The notes beneath the pieces are model-generated. The model did no database searches and had not been told where the DNA came from. It worked only from the letters and a program-made list of their open reading frames with translations. Position numbers and translations under genes: made by a program. From CAXSBR01 sp964236495 (GTDB taxonomy: Bacteria; Actinomycetota; Actinomycetes; Mycobacteriales; Jatrophihabitantaceae): DNA of 61,810 nucleotides. Of the stretch, positions 34,121 through 43,164 are shown one piece after another (the first letter of the stretch is position 1; each line of letters opens with the position of its first letter). The DNA lies in the NCBI GenBank assembly GCA_964236495.1, contig CAXSBR010000018.1, positions 1-61,810 of the forward strand. The letters are read 5' to 3'.

Positions 34121-36680
34121 GTGCCCATGACTGGATCGGCAGGGGTGACCACCACGACTTGGGCGCGACGACGTGTGCAGGTGGGCGTGATGGTCGTGGC
34201 GGTGTTGGTGGCCGCTGTTGCAGGCGGGTTGGTGCGGGCGCGGCCGGCTGCCGCGGTGGTGGCAGGCGGGCCGGGGATATCGGTGCTGACGACGTTCGAC
34301 GGTGATCAGAGGGCAAATGTCGGGCCGCCGGACACGGCGATCGCCGCCGGTCCGACGAGCATTGTGGAGATCACGAACGGTCAGGTCAATGTTTTCTCGC
34401 GGACTGCTCCGCACACGGTGCTGTATCAGCGGTACGTCTGTCACCTGTTCCTGACGCATTTGTGCAGCGACCCGCGAGTTCTGTATGACAAGAGTTCCGG
34501 TCGGTTTTTCGCCGCAGCCCTGAGTGAGAGTCCTGGCGGCTCGGGCTACGACGGGATCACGGTGGCGGTGTCGGCGACGGCGGACCCTGGCGGAGCGTGG
34601 TACCGGCAGACGATTCTGAAAGAGGCGGACCAGCCGAGGTTGGCGGTGACCCAGGACAAGGTGATCGTCGGTGACAACGGCGACGACATTTGGGTGCTGC
34701 AGAAGTCCGATCTCGTCGCGGCGACGTCGGAGCCGGTCGCCGCGCGGATGTCGCACTTCAATGCCGACGCAACTGATGTGGCCGGGCAATACGGGGTAAT
34801 CACGGTGGAGGCGGGCAGCTCGGCTGGTCCGGACGGTTATGCGGTCTCGCTTGGCGGCGGCGACACGACCGCCGCCTACATCAACCGGATCACCGGCACG
34901 CCGGCGGCGCACAACGTCACCCTCACCGGCACTGTGCTGCACGTGCCTTACCCGTGGCAGGGCCCGGTTGATGCCGTACAAAAAGGCGGCCCGGACACGA
35001 TCCTCGACCAGTTTTGGCCCACGCAGGCCACCCTGGGCGCGGGCAGCCTGTGGTATTCGATGACCGGGTTGTGCACCCCGGCAGGTGACACCGCCGTGCG
35101 CGACTGCACCCACCTGGTGCAGATCGACGTCACCGGCAGCCGACCGGTGCTGGTGCACGAGCTGCAAATCGGAATTGCCGGCCGGTACCTGATAGACCCG
35201 GCGGTGGAGGTCGACAACGCCGGCCGCGCGGTGGTGGTGGCCACCGAGACCGGCGCCGACATGTACCTGTCAGTAGTGGCGATCCCGGTCCGCGCCGACG
35301 GTGTCGTCGGCGCCCCGACGGTGCTGCGCGCTGGGCAGACCTACATCGACGCCGACGAATACGAACCGGGCCACATCCGGTGGGGTGACTACTCCGGTGC
35401 CGCCGTCGACCCGACCGATCCGTCTAAGTTGTGGCTGGGTGGAGAATTCGCGCTGAACCAGAGCCAGTGGGGCACGTCGATCTCCCAGGTCAGCGTAACC
35501 GATCCGGGCTGCCCGCAGCCGGCATCCTGCGAACCCGGCAGCTACCGGCCGGTCACCCCGGCCCGGGTGGTGGACACCCGCATTGGCCGGGGCGTTCGGG
35601 GTCCAGTCGCGGCTGGTGGGACGGTGCACCTGCATGTGGCCGGGGGCAGCGGGGTGCCGGCGAGTGGTGTGTCCGCGGTGACGGTCACGGTCACCGTGAC
35701 CGGTCCGCGCACGGGCGGGTTCGTGTCGGCCTATGCCGATGGCGCTACCCCGCCGGCGACGTCGGTGGTGAACTTCGTGTCGGGGCAGACGGTCGCGAAC
35801 CAGGTCACCGTCGCTGTGGGCGCTGATGGTTCGATCGCGCTGCACAACGGCAGCCACAACAGCATCCAACTGATCACCGACATCACCGGCTACTACCTCG
35901 CCGGCCGGTCCGCCGTACCGGGTGCGTTCACCACTGTCACCCCGGCCCGGGTGGTGGACACCCGCATTGGCCGGGGCGCTCGAGGTCCGGTCGCGGCTGG
36001 TGGGACGGTGCACCTGCACGTGACCGGGGGCAGCGGTGTGCCGGCTAGTGGTGTGTCCGCGGTGACGGTCACGGTCACCGTGACCGGTCCGCGCACCGGC
36101 GGGTATGTGTCGGCCTACGCCGATGGCGTTACCCCGCCGGCGACGTCGGTGGTGAACTTCGTGACGGGGCAGACGGTCGCCAACCAGGTCACCGTCGCCG
36201 TCGGCGCTGACGGTTCGATCGCTCTCCACAACGGCAGCCGCAGCAGCATCCAACTGCTCGCCGACATCACCGGCTACTACCTCGCCGGGCGGGCCAGCAC
36301 ACCGGGCGCATTGAGCACTGTTACTCCGGCCCGGGTGGTGGACACCCGGATCGCCCGCGGCGCTCGAGGTCCGGTCGCGGCTGGTGGCACGGTGCACCTG
36401 CACGTGACCGGGGGCAGCGGTGTGCCGGCTAGTGGTGTGTCCGNNNNNNNNNNNNNNNNNNNNNNNNNNNNNNNNNNNNNNNNNNNNNNNNNNNNNNNNN
36501 NNNNNNNNNNNNNNNNNNNNNNNNNNNNNNNNNNNNNNNNNNNTGAACTTCGTGACGGGGCAGACGGTCGCCAACCAGGTCACCGTCGCCGTCGGCGCGG
36601 ACGGTTCGATCGCGCTGCACAACGGCAGCCACAACAGCATCCAACTGATCGCCGACATCACCGGGTACTACCTCGCCTGA
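34121..36680 (+). CDS. Large secreted protein with 128-residue C-terminal repeats, broken by assembly gap
   Basis: A signal peptide (RRRVQVGVMVVAVLVAAVAGG, then ARPAAA) precedes a propeller-like region of about 430 residues: FDGDQRANVGPPDTAIAAGP, DPRVLYDKSSGRFFAAALS, DQPRLAVTQDKVIVGDNGDD and GHIRWGDYSGAAVD. Three repeats of 128 residues follow, starting VTPARVVDTRIGRG and ending DITGYYLAGR. Similar repeats end many secreted actinobacterial proteins and are thought to bind cell wall or carbohydrate. A run of 100 N (36444-36543) lies in repeat 3, and the frame differs across it. The downstream frame ends DITGYYLA-stop at 36680, the natural end. Confidence 0.8.
35552..36680 (+). repeat. 384-bp tandem repeats encoding the C-terminal domains
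   Basis: Unit starts are at 35552, 35936 and 36320, exactly 384 bp apart, with near-identical sequence. The 100-N gap lies in unit 3. Near-identity at this length is a common cause of assembly collapse, so the true copy number may be larger. Confidence 0.92.
36444..36543. other. Assembly gap of 100 N
   Basis: Exactly 100 unknown bases, a conventional placeholder length. Comparing with unit 2 of the repeat, the missing piece between the same flanking bases is 93 bases. The placeholder is thus 7 bases too long and causes the apparent frameshift. Confidence 0.95.
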
Positions 36681-36804
36681 ACCGCAAAGCCTAGGCCCAT
36701 TCACCACTGCGCTCGCAGCTCGCTTTGACCAGCGGGCACCGCCACCGGTGCGCGTCGCCTTGGCCGGTGTGCCCTGACCTCTCGGCTCCATCTTCGTAGG
36801 GTTC

Positions 36805-36855
36805 GGTACCGACCGGTGCGCAACGGACGCTAGCACCTCTGTACCGGTCGGTACA
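36805..36855. promoter_or_regulatory. Two similar palindromes before TetR, probable operators
   Basis: TGTACCGGTCGGTACA at 36840-36855 has 7-bp perfect arms and a 2-bp centre. A weaker copy, GGTACCGACCGGTGCG at 36805-36820, has its centre 35 bp upstream. The nearer site ends 12 bases before the TetR ATG, fitting autoregulation. Confidence 0.7.
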
Positions 36856-36867
36856 CAAGTCGCTAGG

Positions 36868-37485
36868 ATGTGCAGCGTGGACACCGTTGCGACCTCCCGG
36901 ACGGGCAGGCCTCGGGGCTTCGACCCCGACGCCGCGCTCGAGTCGGCGATGCGGGTGTTCTGGTCGCAGGGCTACGAGGGCGCCAGCCTGGCCGACCTCA
37001 CCCGAGCCATGGGCGTCAGCCGAACGAGCATGTACGCGGCGTTCGGCAACAAAGAAGCCCTGTTCGGGCGGGTCTTGGACCGCTACACCGGCGGTCCCGC
37101 CGGTTACGGCGAGCGCGCGCTGGAGCAGTCGAGCGCCGCCGAAGTAGCGGCGGCGTTCCTCAACGGCTCCGTCGCGGCGACGACGAACGCCGGCGACCCC
37201 GCCGGATGTATGGGCGTGCAGGGCGCTCTCGCCACGGGCGACGGCGCCAGAGCGGCACGAGAGACGCTCGTGGCCTGGCGCGAGGACGGCGTGGCGCGTC
37301 TACGCGACCGCCTCGCGCGGGCGGTCGAGGACGGCGACCTCCCCCTCGACGCCGACCCGGGCCTTCTCGCCCGCCACCTCGTGACCGTGGCGAACGGCGT
37401 CGCCGTACAGGCGGCAGGCGGAACCTCCCGCCGTGACCTGCAAGCCGTCGTCGACCTCACCCTCCGCAACTGGCCGCCCGGCTAA
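36868..37485 (+). CDS. TetR family transcriptional regulator
   Basis: The 205-residue protein (or 202 from GTG 36877) has TGRPRGFDPDAALESAMRVFWSQGYEGAS, then LADLTRAMGVSRTSMYAAFGNKEALF, a complete helix-turn-helix of the 'TetR, YAAFGNKE' type. The C-terminal part holds PAGCMGVQGALATGD, common in the subgroup with a C-terminal TetR_C_16-like domain. It has its own operator pair upstream. No transporter or enzyme sits directly next to it, so it may control a distant gene or itself only. Confidence 0.9.
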   Translation: MCSVDTVATSRTGRPRGFDPDAALESAMRVFWSQGYEGASLADLTRAMGVSRTSMYAAFGNKEALFGRVLDRYTGGPAGYGERALEQSSAAEVAAAFLNGSVAATTNAGDPAGCMGVQGALATGDGARAARETLVAWREDGVARLRDRLARAVEDGDLPLDADPGLLARHLVTVANGVAVQAAGGTSRRDLQAVVDLTLRNWPPG

Positions 37486-37580
37486 ATGCCGTCGCCGCGC
37501 ACGGCGCACCTAGGAAACCGCCTCGCCCCTGGAAGTGTGGCCGGCGGGTCTGCCGCTGCTACGGAGAAGCGGCTTGCTAG

Positions 37581-37714
37581 GACGGTGCCAAACAGTCGCA
37601 AGTTATGAATCGTGCGCAGATTGTTGCCAACTTTTACGGACTAGGCGTTTGTTGATCTTGCTCGCCGTGGAGCCAACGGAGCCACTTTCCCGGCAACTAC
37701 GGACATACGATGAG
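37581..37714. repeat. Copy A of tRNA-Ala 3' flank (direct repeat)
   Basis: This stretch matches 42747-42882 in order and orientation. Shared words include GACGGTGCC, ACAGTCGCAA, CGGACTAGGC, TTGTTGA and, next to the tRNA-like part, GTGGAGCTGA. Both copies adjoin a tRNA-Ala sequence, so a whole tRNA plus flank was duplicated or served as a recombination site. Confidence 0.75.
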
Positions 37715-37794
37715 TGGAGCTGAAGGGACTCGACCCCTGACCCTCACACTGCCAGCACCTAAGCGACAGGTTCACGACCGGCCGCCACAGTTCG
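37715..37794 (-). pseudogene. Decayed tRNA-Ala copy
   Basis: The stretch aligns with the intact tRNA-Ala at 42883-42955. The acceptor 3' side, T-arm (GGGACTCGACCCC versus GGGACTCGAACCCC) and CACACTGCCAG of the anticodon arm are kept. The D-arm is scrambled and lengthened, and the 5' end reads CGCCACAG instead of matching the acceptor. It could not fold as a tRNA. Confidence 0.75.
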
Positions 37795-38482
37795 GAAATC
37801 CCCTAAAACAAACTTAGGCACTTGAGCAAACCTACGTAATCCGCAGCGAACGGCGGCGAACGTCGCCGTTGGCCTCCAACCTGGCAACCAAGACACAGTT
37901 GGGTCCGACGCGTCTGGCCAGGCCGCGACCGTGCGGTACCAGGACTACAAACGCGCCGAAGACCACGCCGGCGTTGGTATCGCGGCCGTCATCTGGGCCA
38001 GCGACGCCGTCGGCTTGGGAGTCGGCCACCGCATTGCTCGACCACGGCCACACCTACTACCTCGCCGGACGCATCGCCGGCGCCGCGGTCGGCATCCTCG
38101 ACAATCAGGTCGTTGCCCGACAGTCTGCGCCTCGGACGGCAGGCCAACTCGGCCACCTTGACCACCGTCCGGTCGGTGGAAAGAGCCGAAGTCCGGCCAA
38201 GCCGGGATACGTGAAACGGGGTGCGGTTACTGGCGTACCTTCGGCCATCCAACGCCACACCCCGGCTCGTCGGTGCCCAGCTCGACGGCCCCCTGAGTCC
38301 CGGTGCAGCGAGCCGTCCCACTTGTAAGAGATGATCCGGACAGAACCCAGGCGGTCATCTTGACTCTTCTGCCGGCTCGAGGAGGCAGCCGATTCGGCGC
38401 GCCAGCTCTTGCACGTCGAGGCGGTCGGTGCCCGTTGATATGGCGCCTGCCAATTTTGTCGCGGTGTCGTCTATGACGAAGC
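37795..38482. other. Gene-poor stretch
   Basis: About 690 bp without a convincing gene. Short open frames on both strands have no recognised domain or ribosome binding site. One minus frame (about 38355-38500, DTATKLAGAISTGTDRLDVQ) might be the tail of a lost gene, but I cannot support it. Confidence 0.45.
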
Positions 38483-39265
38483 TCAATCGGTGTTGTCGAG
38501 AATCAGTCGGGTCGCTTCGTGCGGTGCGTCCCATTGTGGAAAATGACCGCACCGCTCGAACCAGTGCAGCACCGCGTCGGGGAAAAGCTCCGTAGCACGT
38601 GCGGCCTGCTTCGGTAGGGTCACCAGGTCACGACGACCCCAACCGATCGTGACCCGGCCGGGCACTGTGCCAGCCGGGGCTCCCTGTTGCTTGGGCCCCT
38701 TGGTCAGGGCGCCCATGGCAGCGCCAGTCGCCGGGGAGTCGGCCAGCCCGCGCACGTCGGGCAGCACGGTCTCGCGCGAGAGCGCCCAGGGCCGTGCCGA
38801 GAACTGCGTCAGCAGTAAAGTCCTTCCCACAGAGTTGCCGAGCAGCGCTGGCAGCATGCCACCCAACGCTCGCACCAAAGCGATCGATGGCCGCAGCGTG
38901 GCGCCGAAGACGGCGACCTCGCGGTCGCTCCAGAAACCGCCCGGGTCCAACGCCACGGTGTCGCCGCCGACGCCCCGCCGCGCGAGCTCGAGCACCATTC
39001 GGCCGCCCATCGACTGGCCGACGGTCGAGACCCCGTCCAGGCCCTGTTCGCGGATGAATTCTGCGACGGAGTCGGTCAAGGTGGCGATCGACACCTCGCC
39101 GGTCAACGGCGGCGTCTCGCCGAACCCCGGCAGGTCGACGGCGATCACCTCACGGCGCTCGGCCAGTTCGTCGAGGATCGGGGACCAAGATCGCCACCCA
39201 GCACCCAGACCGTGCACGAGCAACAGTGGGCTGCCGCTCCCTCGTCTTACGTAATTCAGGGCCAC
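38483..39265 (-). CDS. Alpha/beta hydrolase
   Basis: The 260-residue protein has LLLVHGLGAGWRSW (oxyanion region), VDLPGFGET, nucleophile elbow VGQSMGG with Ser about 88, WGRRDLVT for the acid and ERCGHFPQWDAP for the His. The triad is complete, so it is probably an active hydrolase or esterase of unknown substrate. It is one of the three intact genes between the two tRNA-Ala copies. Confidence 0.87.
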   Translation of the reverse strand: MALNYVRRGSGSPLLLVHGLGAGWRSWSPILDELAERREVIAVDLPGFGETPPLTGEVSIATLTDSVAEFIREQGLDGVSTVGQSMGGRMVLELARRGVGGDTVALDPGGFWSDREVAVFGATLRPSIALVRALGGMLPALLGNSVGRTLLLTQFSARPWALSRETVLPDVRGLADSPATGAAMGALTKGPKQQGAPAGTVPGRVTIGWGRRDLVTLPKQAARATELFPDAVLHWFERCGHFPQWDAPHEATRLILDNTD

Positions 39266-39586
39266 ACCGGGAACGCTAGCTCACCCGGAGCTGGAGCTCG
39301 GGGTGTTCGGTCATGATCATCGCGTGCGAATCCGCTTCCGGTGACGGCGGTATCGTTCGCGACCGTCGCGGGCTACCGTCGATGGTGGAGTTCGGAAAGG
39401 TGCCAGCGAAAGCTGCGGATGGTGACCAACAACTCGATGGCGGAGTCACGATGTCGCGAGACACGATGCCCGCCTCGTCGCGGGATCGCTCGCCGGATGG
39501 TTGGCCGATGCGGCATTGTGGGTGGGCAAAACCGGTCCTACTCACCTGGGCGACCGAACCCCGCCCGACCCGATGAGGAGCATGAC

Positions 39587-39997
39587 ATGTTCGACAAGAA
39601 GACCAACGTGGCCGCCCAGCAGGCGTTCGGCGAAGCAGTAAACACCGGCAACCTCGACGCATTCGACGACCTCGTCGCGACAGACTGCGTCGATCACGAC
39701 CCGGCGCTCGGGCAGGGACCAGGCCCGCAGGGCTACAAGACTTTCTTCACCGAGATGCGGACAGCGTTCCCTGATCTGCACGTCGAGGTCGAAACCCTGG
39801 TCGCTGACGACGACCAAGTGGCATTCGCCTACACATTGACCGGAACGCACACCGGTTCGTTCCAGGGCCACGGCGCCACAGGCAAAAAGATCGCGGTGCG
39901 CGGTATGCAGATCAGCAAGTTCAGTGACGGCAAGATGGTCGAACGCTGGGGCGCCACCGACGAGGCCACCATGTTGTCGCAGCTTGGACTGAGCTGA
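39587..39997 (+). CDS. SnoaL-like ester cyclase
   Basis: ATG 39587 follows a GAGGAG site. The 136-residue protein has FGEAVNTGNLDAFDDLVATDCVDHDP, GPGPQGYKTFFTEMRTAFPDLHVEVE and RGMQISKFSDGKMVERWGATDE, the full SnoaL-like polyketide cyclase/ester cyclase pattern (NTF2 fold). No polyketide genes are nearby; many family members have other or unknown roles. Confidence 0.88.
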   Translation: MFDKKTNVAAQQAFGEAVNTGNLDAFDDLVATDCVDHDPALGQGPGPQGYKTFFTEMRTAFPDLHVEVETLVADDDQVAFAYTLTGTHTGSFQGHGATGKKIAVRGMQISKFSDGKMVERWGATDEATMLSQLGLS

Positions 39998-40022
39998 AGC
40001 AAACCGCCGGTCACACCCCTCT

Positions 40023-40440
40023 ATGCAACTGCTCGGCTCACACACCGCCCAACAAGGTGCTGACTGTGGCTGGTGCGGCGGCCCCATTGAGCACAAGGTC
40101 CGCGGGCAGATTGCGAAGTGGTGCTCCGCCAGTTGTCGGCAGCGAGCGTGGGAGCAGACCCGGGCGGCCAGCTCAGGTCTATCCGCGGTCCAGATCGTCG
40201 AACGGCCGCATCGAGACCCCGACCCAGCAGCCCATGCCATCCCCCTCACGGCCTCGGCATCAGGAGTAGGTCGCCATGTTGGGTGACCTGGCGACCCAGC
40301 TGGACGCAGGTGCGGTGTACGACAGGGACCTGCCTGCCCTGACGTCGGCACTCGACGGGGTGCGGGACGCATTCAGCCGGCGCACCCACGGCCTTGCGCA
40401 CACTTCGGCCGGGAACACACCGTCATTCGGGACATCTTAA
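40023..40440 (+). pseudogene. Zinc-ribbon small protein, frameshifted
   Basis: Frame one reads CGWCGGPIEHKVRGQIAKWC, then SASCRQRAWEQTRAA, a four-cysteine zinc-ribbon-like pattern seen in small actinobacterial proteins. It ends at 40286. The other frame then continues as GDLATQLDAGAVYDRDLPAL and TSALDGVRDAF, the usual C-terminal half, to TAA 40440. The halves are joined by a frameshift near 40280, so the intact product of about 130 residues is not made unless the shift is a sequence error. Confidence 0.6.
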
Positions 40441-40610
40441 AGCGAGCTGGTATCTCCCGGCGGGCAGCCACGATCGAGGGATGTGACTTGGTCTCGACAA
40501 TCCTGAGCACGGCCTGCACGTACCTCCCGTAGTCGATCTCTGGCCTTGTCATCCAGATTCTGACTGTCGCCAGTTCCGGTGATCGTGGCCTCCCCGTTCC
40601 CGCGAAGGGA

Positions 40611-40935
40611 TCAGCGCCCACCGTGCGACTCGTTCCCGCTTCGAAGCTCGCGATCAAAGAACTCGATCATTCGACCGCGGGCATCGAACTCGCCAGGCAG
40701 GGTGGTGTCCCGCCCCGCCGAGGCGTCCGAGAGCAGTGATCGTCCTGCCGGCTGCATTCATAATGGCGTGGCCGGCATTCGGTTACTTGGTCGCGTGGTC
40801 GACGTCGGCGGCCACGAGCGCGGCAGTGAGCCGAGTGGCGGCTCCGGCGACCCTGCGGTCCTTGGCGCCGTAGCTCCTCGCTACAAGGGGCTGATCGCAG
40901 GAGAAGGTGAATTCGGGGTCTGAAGCCGCCGGTGT
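40611..40935 (-). pseudogene. Dienelactone hydrolase C-terminal fragment
   Basis: Minus-strand codons read CDQPLVARSYGAKDRRVAGA, then RLTAALVAADVDHATK, a stop, PNAGHAIMNAAGR and, after a frame change, GEFDARGRMIEFFDRELRSG. These match the last third of dienelactone hydrolases, including the catalytic Asp (YGAKD) and His (AGH) segments. The front is missing, and homology begins next to the 16-bp repeat at 40915-40930. Confidence 0.7.
40915..40930 (+). repeat. 16-bp direct repeat, left copy
   Basis: GGGGTCTGAAGCCGCC, identical to 41777-41792. It lies at the broken edge of the dienelactone hydrolase remnant. Bases around it are also partly similar to those around the right copy. Confidence 0.85.
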
Positions 40936-41102
40936 CAAGTAGCGCTCTGGTGATGTCGTTGGCGAGGTTGCGGAATCCGAGTCACCCCGTCGATCGCCTG
41001 CCGGTCGACGGGTGGAGGCCGACTCGACCAGAACATGGCGCGAAGATGGACGTTTCCATGGCGCGTTAGGAATCTTGAAGGGGTGAGTGCGATGATCGAA
41101 CG

Positions 41103-41747
41103 GTGCACGCGTCTCAGACGCTTCGGCGGCTGTCCCTAACGGGTGCCCATGTTGTGGCCCATCCCGGCCAATTGCACACGCTGCGGCGTTGGCTACGGGA
41201 ACGCCGCAAGGGCCCGTTGGAGCTTCGGCAGCCCTGGTGGCCCTATGCCATGGTCGATTACGTCGAACAGCGTCTGCCCCAATCGGCGCGAGTGTTCGAA
41301 TACGGTGGCGGCGGCTCCTCGCTGTGGCTCGCCGACCGCGGGGCTGTACTAACCGTTGTCGAGCACGACCCCACCTGGATCGATCACCTGCGCGAGGTAT
41401 TGCCACCGTCGGTTGAACTACTCACCGTGGGCAAGAGTGGTCGAGGCCGGATCAGCAGTTCGGTCGACCCTGGGTTCTTCGATGACTACGTCGCGGCGGT
41501 CGATACGTACCGCGATGAGGTATTCGATCTTGTTATCGTGGATGGCCGGGCCCGGGTCGACTGCGTGAAGCGGGCCATGCCCAAGGTGAGGCGTGGGGGC
41601 CTGCTTCTGCTCGACGACTCCGACCGGGCCCGCTATCAAGAAGCACGAGATGTTCTGGGGGACTGGCCCCGCTACCGGGTTCGTGGTCTCAAAGCCAGCG
41701 AGAACGTGCCCGCGACCACCTCGGTGTGGACACGACCCCAGGGCTGA
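41103..41747 (+). CDS. Class I SAM-dependent methyltransferase
   Basis: The 214-residue protein (GTG start) has RVFEYGGGGSSLWLADR as the SAM-binding motif I, VVEHDPTWIDHL with the acidic residue of strand 2, DLVIVDGRARVDC as motif IV and GGLLLLDDSDR later. This pattern resembles small methyltransferases annotated near capsule or secondary-metabolite genes. Substrate unknown. It is the only gene between two 16-bp direct repeats, each of which abuts a broken gene. Confidence 0.85.
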   Translation: MHASQTLRRLSLTGAHVVAHPGQLHTLRRWLRERRKGPLELRQPWWPYAMVDYVEQRLPQSARVFEYGGGGSSLWLADRGAVLTVVEHDPTWIDHLREVLPPSVELLTVGKSGRGRISSSVDPGFFDDYVAAVDTYRDEVFDLVIVDGRARVDCVKRAMPKVRRGGLLLLDDSDRARYQEARDVLGDWPRYRVRGLKASENVPATTSVWTRPQG

Positions 41748-41776
41748 ATTGGCGCTTCATGGTCGAGGGTGTAGTT

Positions 41777-41792
41777 GGGGTCTGAAGCCGCC
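41777..41792 (+). repeat. 16-bp direct repeat, right copy
   Basis: GGGGTCTGAAGCCGCC, 862 bp from the left copy at 40915. It adjoins the point where the AbiEii remnant loses homology. Confidence 0.85.
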
Positions 41793-41804
41793 ATTTTGCG
41801 AGTA

Positions 41805-41871
41805 TTGATCTGCAGGTCTAGTAGGCCTGGCCGGCAACCGTCGCTTGAGTTGGTCGTTGGCTCGCCGTCAC
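41805..41871 (-). pseudogene. AbiEii toxin, first 20 codons only
   Basis: The GTG at 41871 overlaps the AbiEi stop (GTGA), and the reading VTASQRPTQATVAGQAY then a TAG, or YLDLQ if one base is restored, matches the start of AbiEii-type nucleotidyltransferase toxins of actinobacteria. Homology ends at about 41805, just before a repeated 16-mer. The catalytic domain is gone. Confidence 0.6.
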
Positions 41872-42452
41872 AGAACGATCTCCAGCGCGCCGCGCAGCGC
41901 AGGCTCGGCCTTCGGGGAGCTCCGCGCCATCGCCAGCAACGTCGCCGGCTGTGGGCCGCGGCGACGCAGCCAACGTCGTAACGCCTCGACCGCCGGCTCA
42001 GGTCCTTCCCGATGACGCAGCCGGAAGGCGTCGATGATGCACCGCTCGGCGCTGTACAACCCGATCGCGACATTGAGGGTCAACGACATTTCTTCGCGCC
42101 CAATGCCGAATGTGTCCGTCGCGAACGCGTGCCAGCTCACCGGCGCCTGCGTACGTGCAAACCGCTAGCCGCGAGGGACAGCGACGTCAATCCTTGATGG
42201 GATGGCATCGGTCAACCCGTGCCGGGCCAGCGCCGTAGTGAGACACAGCGTCGCTCACGGGACCCGATACGCGATCTCCAACAGGTCCGGGTCCGCGTCC
42301 TCCGCAGCGTCCACGCGACGAAACAACCCGCGCCCAAGCTGGTCGATCAACCCGGCATCACGCAACGCGTACAACCGCCGATCCGACAACCCGCTAGGCA
42401 GCGCCGCGCATGCGCGGGCGCAATCGTCCGCAGCGGACTGAGGCGAGCTCAC
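41868..42452 (-). pseudogene. AbiEi antitoxin, two in-frame stops
   Basis: One frame from GTG 42452 reads LSDRRLYALRDAGLIDQLGR, then GLFRRVDAAEDADPDLLEIAYRVP, stop (TGA 42255-42257), ATLCLTTALARHGLTDAIPS, RIDVAVPRG, stop (TAG 42165-42167), and SWHAFATDTFGIGREEMSLT to the end LRGALEIVL. This is a type IV antitoxin with N-terminal winged helix and C-terminal domain, about 194 codons. Two nonsense codons and nothing else spoil it. The coupled toxin is also dead. Confidence 0.8.
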
Positions 42453-42746
42453 CTCGCGGCTTAGCTCCGTCGCCCCCAGCCTGTGCGTTGCCGCCGATTG
42501 CGCGATAGCCGCAGCTCCCCGTAGTGCAAGGAGATTGGCAAGTAGCTTACCAACCCATACCGCCGTGTACCGGAACTGAAGCCGTGCCCCGCGCACATAT
42601 TCCGCCAGCTTTGGCTGCATCCTCCCCTTCAGGCCCCGTCCTAATCGCCGTTCGACGCGTCGGCGGCGGATTGGCAATCGCCCACTCGAACGCCGCAACA
42701 CGCAGGCACCATACACGCCGCTGCTACCGAGAACCGATCAGATTGC
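42453..42746. other. Stretch without a gene
   Basis: No gene or strong signal seen between the AbiEi pseudogene start and the conserved tRNA flank. The AbiE promoter should have been here. Confidence 0.4.
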
Positions 42747-42882
42747 GACGGTGCCCCACAGTCGCAATCTGCGGGACCGCACGGGGACTGTAGCGGACTT
42801 TTTGCGGACTAGGCACTTGTTGACCTTGAACGGCGAGGGGCCGGTGAAGCCACGACCCCAACGTTTACGGGCCTTCGATGGG
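42747..42882. repeat. Copy B of tRNA-Ala 3' flank (direct repeat)
   Basis: The 3' flank of the intact tRNA-Ala, matching 37581-37714 in the same orientation. It includes a T-run context (GGACTTTTTGCGGACTAGGC) that might act in transcription termination or as a recombination site. Confidence 0.75.
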
Positions 42883-42955
42883 TGGAGCTGAGGGGACTCG
42901 AACCCCTGACCCCCACACTGCCAGTGTGGTGCGCTACCAGCTGCGCCACAGCCCC
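42883..42955 (-). tRNA. tRNA-Ala (anticodon GGC)
   Basis: The 73-nt gene has acceptor GGGGCTG pairing with CAGCTCC, D-arm GCGCAGCTGGTAGCGC, anticodon stem CCACA/TGTGG around loop CTGGCAG (GGC, reading Ala GCC codons) and T-arm AGGGGTTCGAGTCCCCT. The discriminator is A; CCA is not encoded. It stands between the decayed region and the HU gene. Confidence 0.95.
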
Positions 42956-43164
42956 GAACCACGCCCGTGGGCGCTTTGGACACTCTACTAGAGACACGCC
43001 ACGGCGCACGCCACTGCCTCGCCACCTGGGCAGCGCCGATCATCGTGGGGATCACCGACAAGCCGACACGCCACCTGCGAGCCCAGCGATCTAGGCTTTT
43101 GGGCGCCGTCGGCCATACTGATACCCAGCCCGTCACGATCACCGAACCCACGAAGGAGAACCAC

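Noticed and set aside
35270..36661. Long minus-strand open frame across the 384-bp repeats and the N gap
   Set aside because: It is the reverse reading of a repeat array whose plus strand encodes the known secreted repeat; it also spans unknown bases.
37715..37794. A second functional tRNA-Ala gene
   Set aside because: The D-arm and 5' acceptor strand do not pair, so it cannot fold as a tRNA.
37869..38327. Possible 152-codon gene in the gene-poor stretch
   Set aside because: No ribosome binding site, no recognisable motif and Arg/Pro-rich ends; it looks like chance open frame.
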